Both the position numbers and the translations under genes were made by a program. This document shows, one piece after another, positions 14,979 to 25,227 of a DNA stretch of 64,000 nucleotides. The first letter of the stretch is position 1. Each line of letters starts with the position of its first letter. This DNA comes from Myxococcales bacterium (GTDB lineage Bacteria; Myxococcota_A; Polyangia; Fen-1088), in the NCBI GenBank assembly GCA_003142855.1, contig PLNW01000087.1, forward strand, positions 1 to 64,000. Reading direction: 5' to 3'. A model generated the notes under the pieces. The model was given only the letters and a program-made list of their open reading frames with translations, searched no databases and had not been told where the DNA came from.

Positions 14979-16343
14979 TTACCCGTGCACCCGGCGCAGG
15001 TGGTTGATCACGTCGATGCGGGTGATGAGGCCGAGAAACGACTCGCCCTGGCAGACGATAGCCACCAGGCCACGATCGAAGAGCGTGAAGAGAGAATCGA
15101 GCGGCGCATCGGGACTGACCGTGACCAGCTGAGTGGTCATGAAGTCGCGCACCGGTTGGCCGAACGCAGAGGGCGCTACGGTCACGGCGCGCAGCAGATC
15201 CGATTCGTCCAGCAGGCCAACAATGCGCGCGCCGTCGAGTACGGGGAGCTGAGAAATCTCCGATATCTTCATGCGCGCGTGTGCGGTCTGCAGCGTGTCT
15301 GCGGGCGAAACTACCACCACCTCGCCCTGCTCCGGGCGGCGGGCGATCACGTCGCGCAGATCGCCGGTGGGCCGGTCGCGCAGGAAACCATGGTCCTGCA
15401 TCCAGAAGTCGTTGAACATCTTGGACAGGTACTTGCTGCCGCTGTCGCAGACCAATGTGACCACGCGCTTCGCGGTCTTCTGTTCGCGGCAGTAGCGTAG
15501 GGCTGCAGCCACCAGGGTTCCCGAGGACGAGCCGGCCAGAATTCCTTCCTGGCGCAACAGGGCCCGTGCCGTAAGCAGGCTTTCCTCGTCGGACACGGTG
15601 TAGGCGTGGCGCACCGGCGACAGGTCGCAGATAGGCGGCAGGAAGTCTTCGCCGATGCCCTCCACCAGCCAAGATCCCGCCTCCAACATCTTCCCGCTGC
15701 GCACATGTTCCGCAAGCACCGAGCCCGCAGGATCGGCCAGGACCATTTCCACGTTGGGCGCGTGGCGCGCGAAGAAGCGGCCCAGCCCCGTGATGGTGCC
15801 GCCCGAACCCACGCCGCACACCATGGCGTCCATCCGATTGTCCATTTGCCGCCAGATCTCGGGACCCGTCGTGGTTTCGTGGGCTCGCGGGTTGGCGGGA
15901 TTGCCAAACTGATTGACGAAATACCCCCCCAATTCGCCAGCGATTCTCTGGGCCATGTCCTGGTAGTACTCGGGATGGCCCTTGCCTACATCCGAGCGGG
16001 TCATGCGCACCTCCACGCCCAAGGCGCGCAGGTGAACCACTTTCTCCAAACTCATCTTGTCGGGGATCACCAACAGCAGGTGATAGCCCTTGAGCGCGGC
16101 CACCAGGGCCAGACCGAGTCCCGTGTTGCCGGCTGTGGCTTCCACCAGGGTGGCCCCCGGCTTGATGGCGCCGCTCTCCTCGGCCGCCTCGATCATGGAC
16201 AGACCAATGCGATCTTTGATGGAACCGCCGGGATTCTGGTTTTCCAGCTTCACGAAGAGCTCACACGGTCCGGTGTCGAAACTGCGCAATGCTACCAGCG
16301 GCGTGTTGCCGATGAGCGCCAGCACGCCAGGACGGGCGCTCAC
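14979..16343 (-). CDS. Cystathionine beta-synthase with C-terminal CBS pair
   Basis: A 454-residue enzyme. Residues 1-320 form the PLP beta-synthase domain: K43 in GGSIKDR, EATAGNTGLGLA, VGSGGTITGLG and AGSSSGTLVAA. Residues about 330-454 form two CBS motifs (VVVSPADTLQTAHARM and DFMTTQLVTVSPDAPL) that in this family bind adenosyl ligands. It would condense serine and homocysteine to cystathionine. The GTG start at 16343 forms a GTGA overlap with the cystathionine gamma-lyase stop, which fixes the start; longer in-frame starts read into that gene. Confidence 0.92.
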   Translation of the reverse strand: MSARPGVLALIGNTPLVALRSFDTGPCELFVKLENQNPGGSIKDRIGLSMIEAAEESGAIKPGATLVEATAGNTGLGLALVAALKGYHLLLVIPDKMSLEKVVHLRALGVEVRMTRSDVGKGHPEYYQDMAQRIAGELGGYFVNQFGNPANPRAHETTTGPEIWRQMDNRMDAMVCGVGSGGTITGLGRFFARHAPNVEMVLADPAGSVLAEHVRSGKMLEAGSWLVEGIGEDFLPPICDLSPVRHAYTVSDEESLLTARALLRQEGILAGSSSGTLVAAALRYCREQKTAKRVVTLVCDSGSKYLSKMFNDFWMQDHGFLRDRPTGDLRDVIARRPEQGEVVVVSPADTLQTAHARMKISEISQLPVLDGARIVGLLDESDLLRAVTVAPSAFGQPVRDFMTTQLVTVSPDAPLDSLFTLFDRGLVAIVCQGESFLGLITRIDVINHLRRVHG

Positions 16344-17515
16344 GACAGCCCCCTTGCGGCGGCCAGGGCGCCTTGTAGGTCGCCCCACAGATCCCCCACG
16401 TTCTCCAGACCAACCGACAGGCGAACCAGCCCGTCCGTGATCCCCAGCTCGGCGCGCCTGTCTGCTGGAATAGACGCATGGGTCATCAGGCCGGGATGTT
16501 CGGCCAGCGATTCCACGCCTCCCAAACTCTCGGCCAGGGTGAAGATGCGCAGACTGGTCAAGAATCGCTTGGCCTGTTCCAGTCCACCGTCCAGCTCCAC
16601 CGTGATGATCCCGCCGCCGCCCGACATTTGCCGCAGACAAAGTTCGTGCTGGGCGTGGCTGGCCAACCCGGGATAGTGCACGCGGCGCACACCCTTGGCG
16701 CCCTCCAACCGCCGCGCCAGATCGGTCGCTGCCGCCACATGCTGGCGCATGCGCAGGGGCAGGGTCTTGATTCCCCGCAAGACCAGGTAGCAGTCCATGG
16801 GGCTCGGCACCGCGCCGATGGCGTTCTGCAAGAACTTCAACCGTTCGGCCAGCGCCGTGTCGCTGGTGATGAGAGCGCCGCCCACCACATCAGAATGGCC
16901 GTTGATGTACTTGGTGGTCGAGTGCACGACGACAGTGGCGCCGAGATCCAGCGGCCTCTGCAGCACTGGCGAGGCGAAGGTATTGTCAACGGCCAGCGTG
17001 ATTCCGCGCCCTTTGCACACATCCGCAATGGCCCGCAGATCCACCAAGCGAAGCAGCGGATTCGTCGGCGTTTCCAGCCACACCAGGCGCGTGCGCGGGG
17101 TCAGCGCAGCCTGCAGCCGCTCAGGCTGACGCAAGTCCACGAAGCTGGCGGCAACTCCCAGCGGCCCCATCACCTTGTCGAAGATGCGGAACGTGCCGCC
17201 GTAGACATCGTCGCCACTGACCACGTGATCCCCGGGACGCAGGGTGTGCAGCAGCGTGGTGGCAGCCGCGCATCCGCTGGCGAATGCAAAGCCCGTGCTG
17301 CCGCCTTCCAGGGCGGCCAGGCATTGTTCCAGCGCAGCCCGGGTGGGATTGCCGCTGCGGGAATAGTCGAAGCGCAGTGGCTTGGCAGGCTCGGGCTGGG
17401 CAAAGGTCGAAGCCAGCACGATGGGCTGCATCACTGCCCCGTGCGTGGGGTCGGCAGGCTGCCCGGCGTGGATGGCTAGGGTCTCGATCGCGTGGCTCCC
17501 GAAAGTGACTGACAT
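16340..17515 (-). CDS. Cystathionine gamma-lyase/gamma-synthase family PLP enzyme
   Basis: A 391-residue Cys/Met-metabolism enzyme. It shows FDYSRSGNPTRAALEQCLAALE, the FASGCAAATTLL loop, and the PLP lysine in HSTTKYINGHSDVVGG. Coupled by overlap to cystathionine beta-synthase, it most likely cleaves cystathionine to cysteine, completing reverse transsulfuration. Gamma-synthase activity cannot be excluded from sequence alone. ATG 17515 begins MSVTFGSHAIETLAIHAGQ, the usual family N-terminus. It is divergent from the sulfate transport operon. Confidence 0.88.
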   Translation of the reverse strand: MSVTFGSHAIETLAIHAGQPADPTHGAVMQPIVLASTFAQPEPAKPLRFDYSRSGNPTRAALEQCLAALEGGSTGFAFASGCAAATTLLHTLRPGDHVVSGDDVYGGTFRIFDKVMGPLGVAASFVDLRQPERLQAALTPRTRLVWLETPTNPLLRLVDLRAIADVCKGRGITLAVDNTFASPVLQRPLDLGATVVVHSTTKYINGHSDVVGGALITSDTALAERLKFLQNAIGAVPSPMDCYLVLRGIKTLPLRMRQHVAAATDLARRLEGAKGVRRVHYPGLASHAQHELCLRQMSGGGGIITVELDGGLEQAKRFLTSLRIFTLAESLGGVESLAEHPGLMTHASIPADRRAELGITDGLVRLSVGLENVGDLWGDLQGALAAARGLS

Positions 17516-17691
17516 GCCCTGAGCGTAGCACACGGTGTGTCCACTTTGCTAGACCGCCATGACCACTCACGCTGCATGCGGCCGGCGCGTCGACCGCACC
17601 GACCAGGCTTTCCGCCGGATTTGCGGCGCCGGCAGCACGGAATGCCCCGAGTTACAGCGCGCTGCCGCGTCTGGTGTGCGAAACTTCCGTC

Positions 17692-17720
17692 TTGACAACA
17701 CGGAGCGCTCCCCCAACACT
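17692..17720 (+). promoter_or_regulatory. Predicted promoter of the sulfate assimilation operon
   Basis: TTGACA (17692-17697) and AACACT (17715-17720) are 17 bases apart. The region from GTGTG at 17674 through GTCTTGACAACA closely matches the region before metY at 28273-28298, so both may bind the same regulator. The gene starts 9 bases after the -10 box without a visible ribosome site. Confidence 0.45.
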
Positions 17721-17729
17721 GTTTCCATC

Positions 17730-18737
17730 ATGAGATTGATTCGCACCGCAACTTTCGTCTTGGCTGGGCTGCTCTTCTCCGGCGCGGCCAGCGCCAAAGA
17801 AGTGACCCTGCTCAACGTCTCCTACGATCCCACGCGCGAGCTGTACGCGGACCTCAACGCCGCCTTCGCCAAGCACTGGAAGGCCAAGACTGGCGACGAC
17901 GTGAAGGTGAACCAGTCGCACGGTGGCTCGGGCAAGCAGGCCCGCGCGGTGATCGACGGGCTGGAGGCCGACGTCGTCACCCTGGCTCTGGCCTACGACA
18001 TCGATGCCATCGCCGAGGCTACGGGCAAGCTGCCCAAGGACTGGCAGAAACAACTGCCCGCGAACGCTTCACCCTACACCTCGACCATCGTGTTCGTAGT
18101 GCGCAAGGGCAACCCCAAGGGCATCAAGAACTGGGATGACCTTGTCGTGCCAGGAATCAAGGTCATCACCCCGAATCCAAAGACCTCAGGCGGGGCGCGC
18201 TGGAACTACCTGGCGGCGTGGGGCTTTGCCCAGACCAAGTTCGGCGGGGACGAGGGCAAGATTCGCGATTTCGTCGCGCGGCTGTACAAGAACGTTCCCG
18301 TACTCGACTCGGGCGCGCGCGGCTCGACCACCACCTTTGCCCAACGGGGAATCGGGGATGTGCTCATCGCCTGGGAAAACGAGGCCTTCCTGCTGGTCGA
18401 CGAGCTAGGCAAGGACAAGTTCGAGATCGTGGCACCCACGCTGAGCATCCTGGCCGAGCCGCCGGTGGCCGTGGTGGAGAAGAACGCCAGCAAGCACGGC
18501 ACTGCCGCCTTGGCGCGTGCCTATCTCGAATTTCTCTACACCGAGGAGGGCCAACGGATTATTGCGAAGAACCACTACCGGCCACGCGATGTGAAGGTGG
18601 CCGCCAAGCACGCCGCGCATTTTCCCAAGCTGCGCCTGCTGACCGTCGACGGGGATTTCGGCGGCTGGCAGAAAGCACAAAAGACCCACTTCGCGGACAA
18701 CGGCACTTTCGACCAGATCTACTCCAGTGGAAAGTAG
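17730..18737 (+). CDS. Sulfate/thiosulfate ABC transporter substrate-binding protein
   Basis: A 335-residue periplasmic protein with a Sec signal peptide ([22 protein letters not shown], cleaved near residue 23). The mature start [24 protein letters not shown] is diagnostic for the Sbp/CysP family, and [16 protein letters not shown] contacts sulfate in this family. ATG 17730 is chosen for the signal peptide; longer in-frame extensions have no signal. It is the first gene of the sulfate assimilation operon and directly precedes the permease genes. Confidence 0.93.
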   Translation: MRLIRTATFVLAGLLFSGAASAKEVTLLNVSYDPTRELYADLNAAFAKHWKAKTGDDVKVNQSHGGSGKQARAVIDGLEADVVTLALAYDIDAIAEATGKLPKDWQKQLPANASPYTSTIVFVVRKGNPKGIKNWDDLVVPGIKVITPNPKTSGGARWNYLAAWGFAQTKFGGDEGKIRDFVARLYKNVPVLDSGARGSTTTFAQRGIGDVLIAWENEAFLLVDELGKDKFEIVAPTLSILAEPPVAVVEKNASKHGTAALARAYLEFLYTEEGQRIIAKNHYRPRDVKVAAKHAAHFPKLRLLTVDGDFGGWQKAQKTHFADNGTFDQIYSSGK

Positions 18738-19595
18738 TTGGCGACTGCGGCACACATCGCTGCGCGCCCGGGCTGGCGGCCCGGGCCGCTGCCCGGCTTC
18801 CGGCCGACGCTGGGATTCACCCTGCTGTACCTCAGTCTGGTGGTGTTGCTACCGCTCGCGGCTTTGATCCTGAAGAGCGCGGGGCTGAGTTGGGTCGCAT
18901 TCTGGGCCACGGTCACCTCGTCGCGTGCACTGGCCGCGTACAAGTTGAGCTTTGGCGGGGCCTTGCTGGCGGGCGGGATCAACACCGTGGCAGGACTGCT
19001 GCTGGCCTGGGTGCTGGTGCGCTATCGTTTTCCGGGCCGCGACGTGGTGGACGCGATCATCGATCTGCCCCTGGCCCTGCCCACGGCGGTGGCCGGGATT
19101 GCCCTCACCGCGATCTATTCCCCGAACGGTACGGTGGGTGGCTTTCTCGAAAGGCACGGCGTGCAGGTGGCGTTCACCTGGGTGGGCGTGGTGCTGGCCA
19201 TGGTCTTTGTCGGGCTGCCCTTTGCGGTGCGCTCGGTGCAGCCGGTGTTGATGGAACTGGGCCCGGAGCTGGAAGAAGCAGCGACCGTGCTCGGGGCGTC
19301 GCGGCTGCGCACATTTTCGCGCGTGATCCTACCCGTGCTGGTGCCGCCACTTCTTACCGGCTTCGCGCTCGCCTTTGCCCGTGCCGTGGGTGAGTACGGT
19401 TCCATCGTCTTCATTTCAGGGAACATGCCGAACCACACGGAGATTGTTCCGCTTCTGATTGTCACCAAGTTGGAGCAGTTCCAGTACCAGCAGGCCACTG
19501 CCCTGGCCGTGGTGATGCTGGCGGGATCGCTGGTCACGCTTCTGGCCGTGAACCTGTTGCAGGCGTGGAACCGGAGGTGGACTGGGCATGCCTGA
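18738..19595 (+). CDS. cysT: Sulfate ABC transporter permease CysT
   Basis: A 285-residue inner-membrane permease with about six hydrophobic segments. It carries the EAA loop LEEAATVLGASRLRTFSRV, where the ATPase docks. FARAVGEYGSIVFISGNMP is characteristic of CysT/CysU. The only plausible start near the N-terminus is TTG 18738, immediately after the stop of the binding-protein gene and behind a GGAAAG ribosome site, indicating translational coupling. It overlaps cysW by 8 bases. Confidence 0.93.
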   Translation: MATAAHIAARPGWRPGPLPGFRPTLGFTLLYLSLVVLLPLAALILKSAGLSWVAFWATVTSSRALAAYKLSFGGALLAGGINTVAGLLLAWVLVRYRFPGRDVVDAIIDLPLALPTAVAGIALTAIYSPNGTVGGFLERHGVQVAFTWVGVVLAMVFVGLPFAVRSVQPVLMELGPELEEAATVLGASRLRTFSRVILPVLVPPLLTGFALAFARAVGEYGSIVFISGNMPNHTEIVPLLIVTKLEQFQYQQATALAVVMLAGSLVTLLAVNLLQAWNRRWTGHA

Positions 19596-20517
19596 ACTAG
19601 CGCAGGCGCAACCGGCACCCCGCCTGCCGCTGGCAGAGTTGGATACCTTGCCCACGCGGCGGGTGAAGACCAAGGCGGGCATTCGGCCCGCACTGCGCGG
19701 ATCATTGTCAGTGCGCATCTCGTTGATCGCTCTGGCACTGGCGTTTCTGGCCCTGGTGGTGCTGCTGCCCCTGGCGGCCGTGTTCGCGCAGGCCCTGGAA
19801 AAGGGACTGGGCGCGTACCTGAGGGCGATCCGCCAGCCAGAAACCATGGCGGCCATTCGACTCACGCTGTTGACCGCGCTGCTGGTTGTTCCCTTGAACA
19901 CGGTATTCGGCGTGGCTGCGGCCTGGTTGATTGCGAAATACCGCTTTTCCGGACGCAATCTTCTCATCACGCTCATCGATCTGCCCTTCTCGGTTTCGCC
20001 GGTTATTTCGGGCCTGATCTTCATTCTGCTATTCGGCAGCCAGGGTCTATTCGGGCAGTGGCTTTCCGACCACGACATCAAGATCGTCTTCGCCACGCCG
20101 GGCATCGTGCTGGCCACCGCCTTTGTCACCTTTCCCTTCGTCGCGCGCGAGGTCTTGCCAGCGCTGCAGGCGGCAGGCAATGCCGAGGAGGAAGCAGCCC
20201 TGGTCTTGGGCGCGAGCGGCTGGCGGCTGTTCTTCCGGATCACCTTGCCCAAGATTCGCTGGGCTCTGATCTACGGTGTCATCCTGTGCAACGCGCGCGC
20301 CATGGGTGAATTCGGCGCTGTTTCAGTGGTGTCGGGGCATATCCGCGGGGTGACCAATACGGTCCCGCTGCAGGTTGAGATCCTCTACAACGAGTACGAC
20401 TTCGTGGGCGCGTTCGCAGTGGCGTCGCTGCTGACCCTGGTCGCGTTGGCCACGTTGGTGGTCAAGAAGGTGGCTGAGCGATTTCAGGGCGCACGAAGCG
20501 CGGAGGGCTTCCGATGA
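19588..20517 (+). CDS. cysW: Sulfate ABC transporter permease CysW
   Basis: A 309-residue second permease subunit. It has an unusually long cytoplasmic N-terminus of about 45 residues before the first membrane segment. The EAA loop EEEAALVLGASGWRLFFRI and NARAMGEFGAVSVVSGHIRG identify CysW. It should pair with CysT to form the sulfate channel. The ATG overlaps the cysT end, and the gene ends with an ATGA overlap into cysA. Confidence 0.93.
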   Translation: MPELAQAQPAPRLPLAELDTLPTRRVKTKAGIRPALRGSLSVRISLIALALAFLALVVLLPLAAVFAQALEKGLGAYLRAIRQPETMAAIRLTLLTALLVVPLNTVFGVAAAWLIAKYRFSGRNLLITLIDLPFSVSPVISGLIFILLFGSQGLFGQWLSDHDIKIVFATPGIVLATAFVTFPFVAREVLPALQAAGNAEEEAALVLGASGWRLFFRITLPKIRWALIYGVILCNARAMGEFGAVSVVSGHIRGVTNTVPLQVEILYNEYDFVGAFAVASLLTLVALATLVVKKVAERFQGARSAEGFR

Positions 20518-21587
20518 ATGTCCAAGTTGAAGATCTGACCAAGGCCTTTTCAAGCAAGGCTGCCCCGGCCGTGTTCCAGGCCAACTTCGAGGCTCCTTCT
20601 GGCGGAATCACCACCCTGCTCGGCCCGTCGGGTTCGGGCAAAACCACCATTTTGCGAATCATCGCGGGACTCGAGTCGGCCGACGCGGGCCGCGTGCTGG
20701 TGGCTGGCGAAGACATCACGCCCGTTCCGGTGCAGAAACGTGGCTTCGGTTTGGTGTTCCAGAGCTTCGCCCTGTTCGGTCACATGACCGTGCGCGAGAA
20801 CGTCGCGTTCGGGCTGCGAACCCAACGAGCGCCCAAGAATCAGATCGATGCGCGCGTCGCCGAATTGCTGAAATTGGTCCAACTGGAAGGCTACGGCGAC
20901 CGTTATCCCGGCCAACTCTCCGGCGGGCAGCGACAGCGGGTGGGCTTCGCACGGGCACTGGCGCCGCACCCCAGGCTCTTACTGCTCGACGAACCATTTG
21001 GCGCGCTCGACACGCGCGTGCGTCTTGAACTGCGCGAATGGCTGCGTCTGCTTCACGAGGCCACCCACCTGACCACCATCCTGGTCACGCACGACCAGGA
21101 AGAGGCCCTGGACCTTTCCGACCGAATTGTCGTGATGGATGCCGGGCGCATCCAGCAGGTCGGTTCGCCCAACGAGATCTATCAACTTCCTGCCACTCCC
21201 TTTGTGGCATCGTTCATTGGTTCCGCCAATGTGCTGCGCGGCCGGGTGTCCGCAGGCCACGCCCAGGTGGCATCGCTGTCGCTGGACGTGCCTGCAAACA
21301 CGCCTGACGGGACCGCTGTGCGCGCGATCGTCCGACCACACGACATTCGCATCGAGCGGGCTGGCAATGGGAACGGTGTCTGCAGCAGACGGACCGCCGC
21401 CGGACGCATTTCGCGCATGGTGAACCTGGGCGCGCATGTGAAGTTGGATCTGGCCCTGACCACCGGCGATGTGGTTACCGTGCACGTTGCCCGGCGCGAA
21501 TACGACAATCTGGGATTGGTGGCCGGGGAATCGGTGCTGGTCGACCTGGAAAGCGCCCGCGTGTTCGTAGAGGACTATGTCATCTGA
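20514..21587 (+). CDS. cysA: Sulfate ABC transporter ATP-binding protein CysA
   Basis: A 357-residue ATPase. Walker A is GPSGSGKTT, the signature is [15 protein letters not shown], Walker [13 protein letters not shown], and the switch histidine is in [10 protein letters not shown]. The C-terminal 120 residues form the TOBE-like regulatory domain seen in CysA ([12 protein letters not shown]). It powers the CysT/CysW permease. It overlaps cysW by 4 bases and cysH by 11. Confidence 0.94.
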   Translation: MNVQVEDLTKAFSSKAAPAVFQANFEAPSGGITTLLGPSGSGKTTILRIIAGLESADAGRVLVAGEDITPVPVQKRGFGLVFQSFALFGHMTVRENVAFGLRTQRAPKNQIDARVAELLKLVQLEGYGDRYPGQLSGGQRQRVGFARALAPHPRLLLLDEPFGALDTRVRLELREWLRLLHEATHLTTILVTHDQEEALDLSDRIVVMDAGRIQQVGSPNEIYQLPATPFVASFIGSANVLRGRVSAGHAQVASLSLDVPANTPDGTAVRAIVRPHDIRIERAGNGNGVCSRRTAAGRISRMVNLGAHVKLDLALTTGDVVTVHVARREYDNLGLVAGESVLVDLESARVFVEDYVI

Positions 21588-22320
21588 GCCAGACATCGCT
21601 CGACTGCGGGCGCTCATCCACAGCCAGGACTGGTCGACCGCTCTGGCGGCTGTGTGTGGCCGGTTTCCCGAAGCCGCGGTCTTCAGTACCAGTTTCGGCC
21701 TGGAGGACCAGGCCATCTTGCACGCCATTGCCCAGGCCGGCCTTGCCGTGCGCGTGGTGACCCTGGACACGGGACGTCTGTTCGAGGAAACGCACACTCT
21801 GCACGCCCAGACGCGCAAGCGTTACGGCATCCCCATCGACGTCTTCTTCCCTGAGCCGGCAGCGCTACGCCGCTTGATCGCCGAGCGCGGACCCAACGGA
21901 TTCCGCGATTCGCTCGAGAATCGTCGCGAGTGTTGCCGTGTGCGCAAGGTGGAGCCGCTGGCGCTGGCCCTGGCTGGGGCGAAACTTTGGATCACCGGCA
22001 TTAGGAGCGAGCAGTCCGAGGAACGCGCGCAGCTTGCACCGATCGAGTGGGATGAGCAGCACGGACTGCTCAAGTACCATCCGCTGCTGGATGTGAGCGA
22101 GACGGAATTGCGCCGCTACGTCAGCTTGCACGACGTTCCCTACAATCCCCTGCACGACAAGGGCTATCCCAGCATCGGCTGCGCGCCCTGCACCCGCGCG
22201 GTGGCTCCGGGCGAGCCGGCCCGGCGCGGCCGCTGGTGGTGGGAAGACGATGCCAAGAAGGAATGCGGGCTGCACGTGCAGAACGGCCGGCTGGTCCGCC
22301 GCAAGGAGAGCGATTCGTGA
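21577..22320 (+). CDS. cysH: Adenylyl-sulfate (APS) reductase, Fe-S type
   Basis: A 247-residue PAPS/APS reductase-family enzyme reducing activated sulfate to sulfite. The P-loop-like region is STSFGLEDQAIL, and ITGIRSEQSEER is typical. Two cysteine pairs, ECCRVRK and CAPC, plus the C-terminal ECGLH motif show both a [4Fe-4S] cluster and the catalytic cysteine. This favours APS rather than PAPS as substrate; consistently, no APS kinase is present in the window. It overlaps cysA. Confidence 0.93.
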   Translation: MSSEPDIARLRALIHSQDWSTALAAVCGRFPEAAVFSTSFGLEDQAILHAIAQAGLAVRVVTLDTGRLFEETHTLHAQTRKRYGIPIDVFFPEPAALRRLIAERGPNGFRDSLENRRECCRVRKVEPLALALAGAKLWITGIRSEQSEERAQLAPIEWDEQHGLLKYHPLLDVSETELRRYVSLHDVPYNPLHDKGYPSIGCAPCTRAVAPGEPARRGRWWWEDDAKKECGLHVQNGRLVRRKESDS

Positions 22321-23216
22321 AGCTGCTATCTCACCTCGACCGACTGGAAGCCGAGGCGATCTTCATCTTGCGCGAAACCGCGGCGCAGTTTGAACGCCCG
22401 GTCTTGATGTTCTCCGGCGGCAAGGATTCCATCACCCTGGCCCACCTGGCGGCAAAAGCTTTTCGTCCCGCGCTGTCGCCTTTCCCCTATCTGCACATCG
22501 ATACCGGCCACAATTTCCCTGAAACGTTGGCCTTTCGCGACCGCTTCGCGGCCCAGATGGGCGCCAAGCTCGTCGTGCGTTTGGTCGAGGACAGCATCCG
22601 GCAGGGCCGCGCTGCTGAAGAGAAGGGGAAATTTCCCAGCCGCAACCGGCAGCAGGCCGTCACCTTGGTGGACGCCATTGCCGAGCTGAAGCTGGATGCC
22701 TGCATCGGCGGCGGACGGCGCGACGAGGAGAAGGCGCGCGCCAAGGAGCGCATCTTTTCGGTGCGCGACGAGTTCGGCGGCTGGGAGCCTCGCCTGCAAC
22801 GGCCCGAGCTGTGGAATCTGCTCAATGGCCGCATTCGCGTGGGTGAAAACGTGCGGGTCTTTCCGCTCAGCAACTGGACCGAGCTGGATGTGTGGCAGTA
22901 CATCCGCGCCGAGCGCGTCGCTCTGCCCGACCTGTACTTCGCGCACCAGCGGGCGTGCATCGTGCGCGACGGATTGCTGTTCCCCATATCGCCCTTCGTA
23001 CGCATCGATCCCGCCGATGATGTGCAAGAAAGGCAAATCCGTTTCCGCACCGTGGGCGACATGACCTGCACCGCGGCCTTTCCCTCGGACGTGCGCGACG
23101 TGGACGGGATCATCGACGAGCTGCGCGCCTCGGATCTGACCGAGCGAGGCTCGCGGCTGGATGACCAGCGTTCCGACGCCGCCATGGAAGATCGCAAACG
23201 CGAGGGATATTTCTAA
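22317..23216 (+). CDS. cysD: Sulfate adenylyltransferase subunit 2
   Basis: A 299-residue ATP sulfurylase small subunit. The PP-loop is MFSGGKDSITLAHLA, and the family blocks HIDTGHNFPET, CIGGGRRDEEKARAKERIFS and RFRTVGDMTCT are all present. The GTG at 22317 is chosen because it overlaps the cysH stop (GTGA) and has AAGGAG 8 bases upstream. It forms APS with the GTPase CysN, whose gene follows with a one-base overlap. Confidence 0.94.
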   Translation: MKLLSHLDRLEAEAIFILRETAAQFERPVLMFSGGKDSITLAHLAAKAFRPALSPFPYLHIDTGHNFPETLAFRDRFAAQMGAKLVVRLVEDSIRQGRAAEEKGKFPSRNRQQAVTLVDAIAELKLDACIGGGRRDEEKARAKERIFSVRDEFGGWEPRLQRPELWNLLNGRIRVGENVRVFPLSNWTELDVWQYIRAERVALPDLYFAHQRACIVRDGLLFPISPFVRIDPADDVQERQIRFRTVGDMTCTAAFPSDVRDVDGIIDELRASDLTERGSRLDDQRSDAAMEDRKREGYF

Positions 23217-24472
23217 TGGAGCTGCTGAGATTCATCACCTGCGGCAGCGTGGACGACGGCAAGAGCACGCTCATCGGCCGGTTGCTCTACGACAGCAAGA
23301 CCCTGCTGCGCGATCAGGTCGCTGCGCTGGAACGATCGAGCGCCAAGGGTGGCAACGGGCTGAACCTTGCGTTACTCACCGACGGGCTGCGCGCCGAGCG
23401 CGAGCAAGGGATCACCATCGACGTGGCGTACAAGTATTTCGCCACGCCCCGACGCAAGTTCATCATTGCGGACACGCCTGGGCACGTGCAGTACACGCGC
23501 AACATGGTCACGGGCGCCTCGACGGCTGACCTGGCGGTGCTGCTGGTGGATGCGCGCCAGGGCGTGCTGGAGCAAACGCGTCGGCACGCCTATCTGGCCA
23601 GTCTGCTGCGCATCCCGCATGTGGTGCTGGCGGTGAACAAGATGGACGCGGTCGACTGGTCGCGCGATGTGTACCGGCGCATCCGTGACCAGTTTCTGGC
23701 GCTTACCTCCGCATCCGGGTTTGCCGACGTTCACGCCATTCCGGTCAGCGCCCTTGAGGGAGACAACGTCGTCGAGCCCTCGACGCGCGCCCCGTACTAC
23801 GATGGTCCGCCTCTGTTGCGCTATCTGGAAGAAATCGTGGTCGAGCGCCCGAGCCTTCCTGAGCGCGGAAGACTACCCGTGCAGTTGGTGCTGCGTCCGA
23901 GCGATCCGGCCCTGCAGGACTACCGCGCCTATGCGGGCGAAGTGACCTCCGGGGTGTTTCATCCAGGAGACGCGGTGGTCGTGTTGCCCTCAAGCATTCG
24001 CACAACGATTGCCGGGATCGATCGCTACGGCGAGCCGGTGGACGAAGCCTTCGCGCCGATGTCAGTGGCCATTCGCCTACGCGACGACGTGGACGTGGGC
24101 CGGGGCGAGGTGATTGCCTCGGCCGAACGCCCGCCGAGAGTCTCGCAAGAGATCACGGCGCGCCTGTGCTGGATGGCGGAGCGGCCTCTCGTGCCGCGCA
24201 CGCGGCTGCTTGTGCGACACGCGACCGCCTCCGTTCCCGGCATCGTCACCGCCATCGAATCACTGGTCGACATCCACAGCTTCGCGGACCTGCCCGCACC
24301 GGCCCAGCTTGCCTTGAACGAGATCGGCAAGGTGCGCATCAAGACCGCCCGCCCCCTAGGCTTCGATGCCTACGCCGAGGAGCGCACCACCGGCGCCTTC
24401 GTACTGGTCGACGAAACCAGCAACGGAACCGTGGCCGCCGGACTCATCACCGCAGAGGAATCACCAACATGA
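23216..24472 (+). CDS. cysN: Sulfate adenylyltransferase subunit 1 (GTPase)
   Basis: A 418-residue translation-factor-type GTPase that drives ATP sulfurylase. G1 is GSVDDGKST, the switch region AEREQGITIDVAY, G3 DTPGHVQYTRNM and G4 NKMDAVDWS. It ends after the beta-barrel domains and has no CysC (APS kinase) fusion, in keeping with direct APS reduction by cysH. The start overlaps cysD, and the stop overlaps the next gene by ATGA. Confidence 0.94.
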   Translation: MELLRFITCGSVDDGKSTLIGRLLYDSKTLLRDQVAALERSSAKGGNGLNLALLTDGLRAEREQGITIDVAYKYFATPRRKFIIADTPGHVQYTRNMVTGASTADLAVLLVDARQGVLEQTRRHAYLASLLRIPHVVLAVNKMDAVDWSRDVYRRIRDQFLALTSASGFADVHAIPVSALEGDNVVEPSTRAPYYDGPPLLRYLEEIVVERPSLPERGRLPVQLVLRPSDPALQDYRAYAGEVTSGVFHPGDAVVVLPSSIRTTIAGIDRYGEPVDEAFAPMSVAIRLRDDVDVGRGEVIASAERPPRVSQEITARLCWMAERPLVPRTRLLVRHATASVPGIVTAIESLVDIHSFADLPAPAQLALNEIGKVRIKTARPLGFDAYAEERTTGAFVLVDETSNGTVAAGLITAEESPT

Positions 24473-25227
24473 CCAGCAAGATCGGCTTCGTCAGTCTGGT
24501 GGGCGCTGGCCCCGGGCACCCCGACTACTTGACCGTGAAGGGCGCCCGCGTGCTCGCCCAGGCAGAGGTGATCGTATACGACGCCCTGATCTCGGATGAG
24601 TTTCGCACGGTCTTTCCCGCAAATTCCGAGATCCACTTCGTGGGCAAACGCTGCGGAAAACACAGCACCAGCCAGGAAGAGATCTGCGCCCTGCTGGTGA
24701 ATGGAGCTCGACGGGGCAAGTGGGTGGTGCGCCTCAAGGGCGGGGATTCGGGACTGTTCAGCCGCGCTGGCGAAGAGATCTTGGCCCTGCGCGCAGCCGG
24801 CGTGTCCTTTGAGATCATTCCGGGCGTCAGCTCGGTCTTCGCCGGGGCGGCGGCGGCGCTCTTTTCGCCCACCCACCGGGGCCTTTCCAATCGGCTGGTG
24901 GTGTTCGACGGACATGCGCTCCGCCACGACGATTTCGATTTCCGTCCGTTGCTCGCCCACCAAGGCACCACCGTGGTGCTGATGGGATCGCGCCAAGTCG
25001 AGAGGCTGGCTGCCGGGTTGATTGGTGCTGGCGCCTCACCGGAGCTGCCCATCGTTCTGGTCGAAAACGCAACCTTGGCGGATGAGCACGTGGCCATTGC
25101 CACGCTGGCCCGTGCGGCTGCCGGAGAGCTGGTGCCACGGACCGATGGCCCAGGGATCATCTATGTGGGGGCGGCTGTCGCTCTGGCGCAGGCGTCGGCG
25201 CGCGCAGCGGTCGAGGCGGCGGCATGA
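24469..25227 (+). CDS. cobA: Uroporphyrinogen-III C-methyltransferase
   Basis: A 252-residue SUMT that makes precorrin-2 for siroheme, the cofactor of sulfite reductase. It has VGAGPGHPDYLTVKGARVL, VRLKGGDSGLFSRAGEE and VVLMGSRQVERLA. The order in the operon (SUMT, then precorrin-2 dehydrogenase, then sulfite reductase) shows it is dedicated to siroheme here, though precorrin-2 would also feed corrinoid synthesis. The ATG overlaps the cysN stop by 4 bases. Confidence 0.93.
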   Translation: MTSKIGFVSLVGAGPGHPDYLTVKGARVLAQAEVIVYDALISDEFRTVFPANSEIHFVGKRCGKHSTSQEEICALLVNGARRGKWVVRLKGGDSGLFSRAGEEILALRAAGVSFEIIPGVSSVFAGAAAALFSPTHRGLSNRLVVFDGHALRHDDFDFRPLLAHQGTTVVLMGSRQVERLAAGLIGAGASPELPIVLVENATLADEHVAIATLARAAAGELVPRTDGPGIIYVGAAVALAQASARAAVEAAA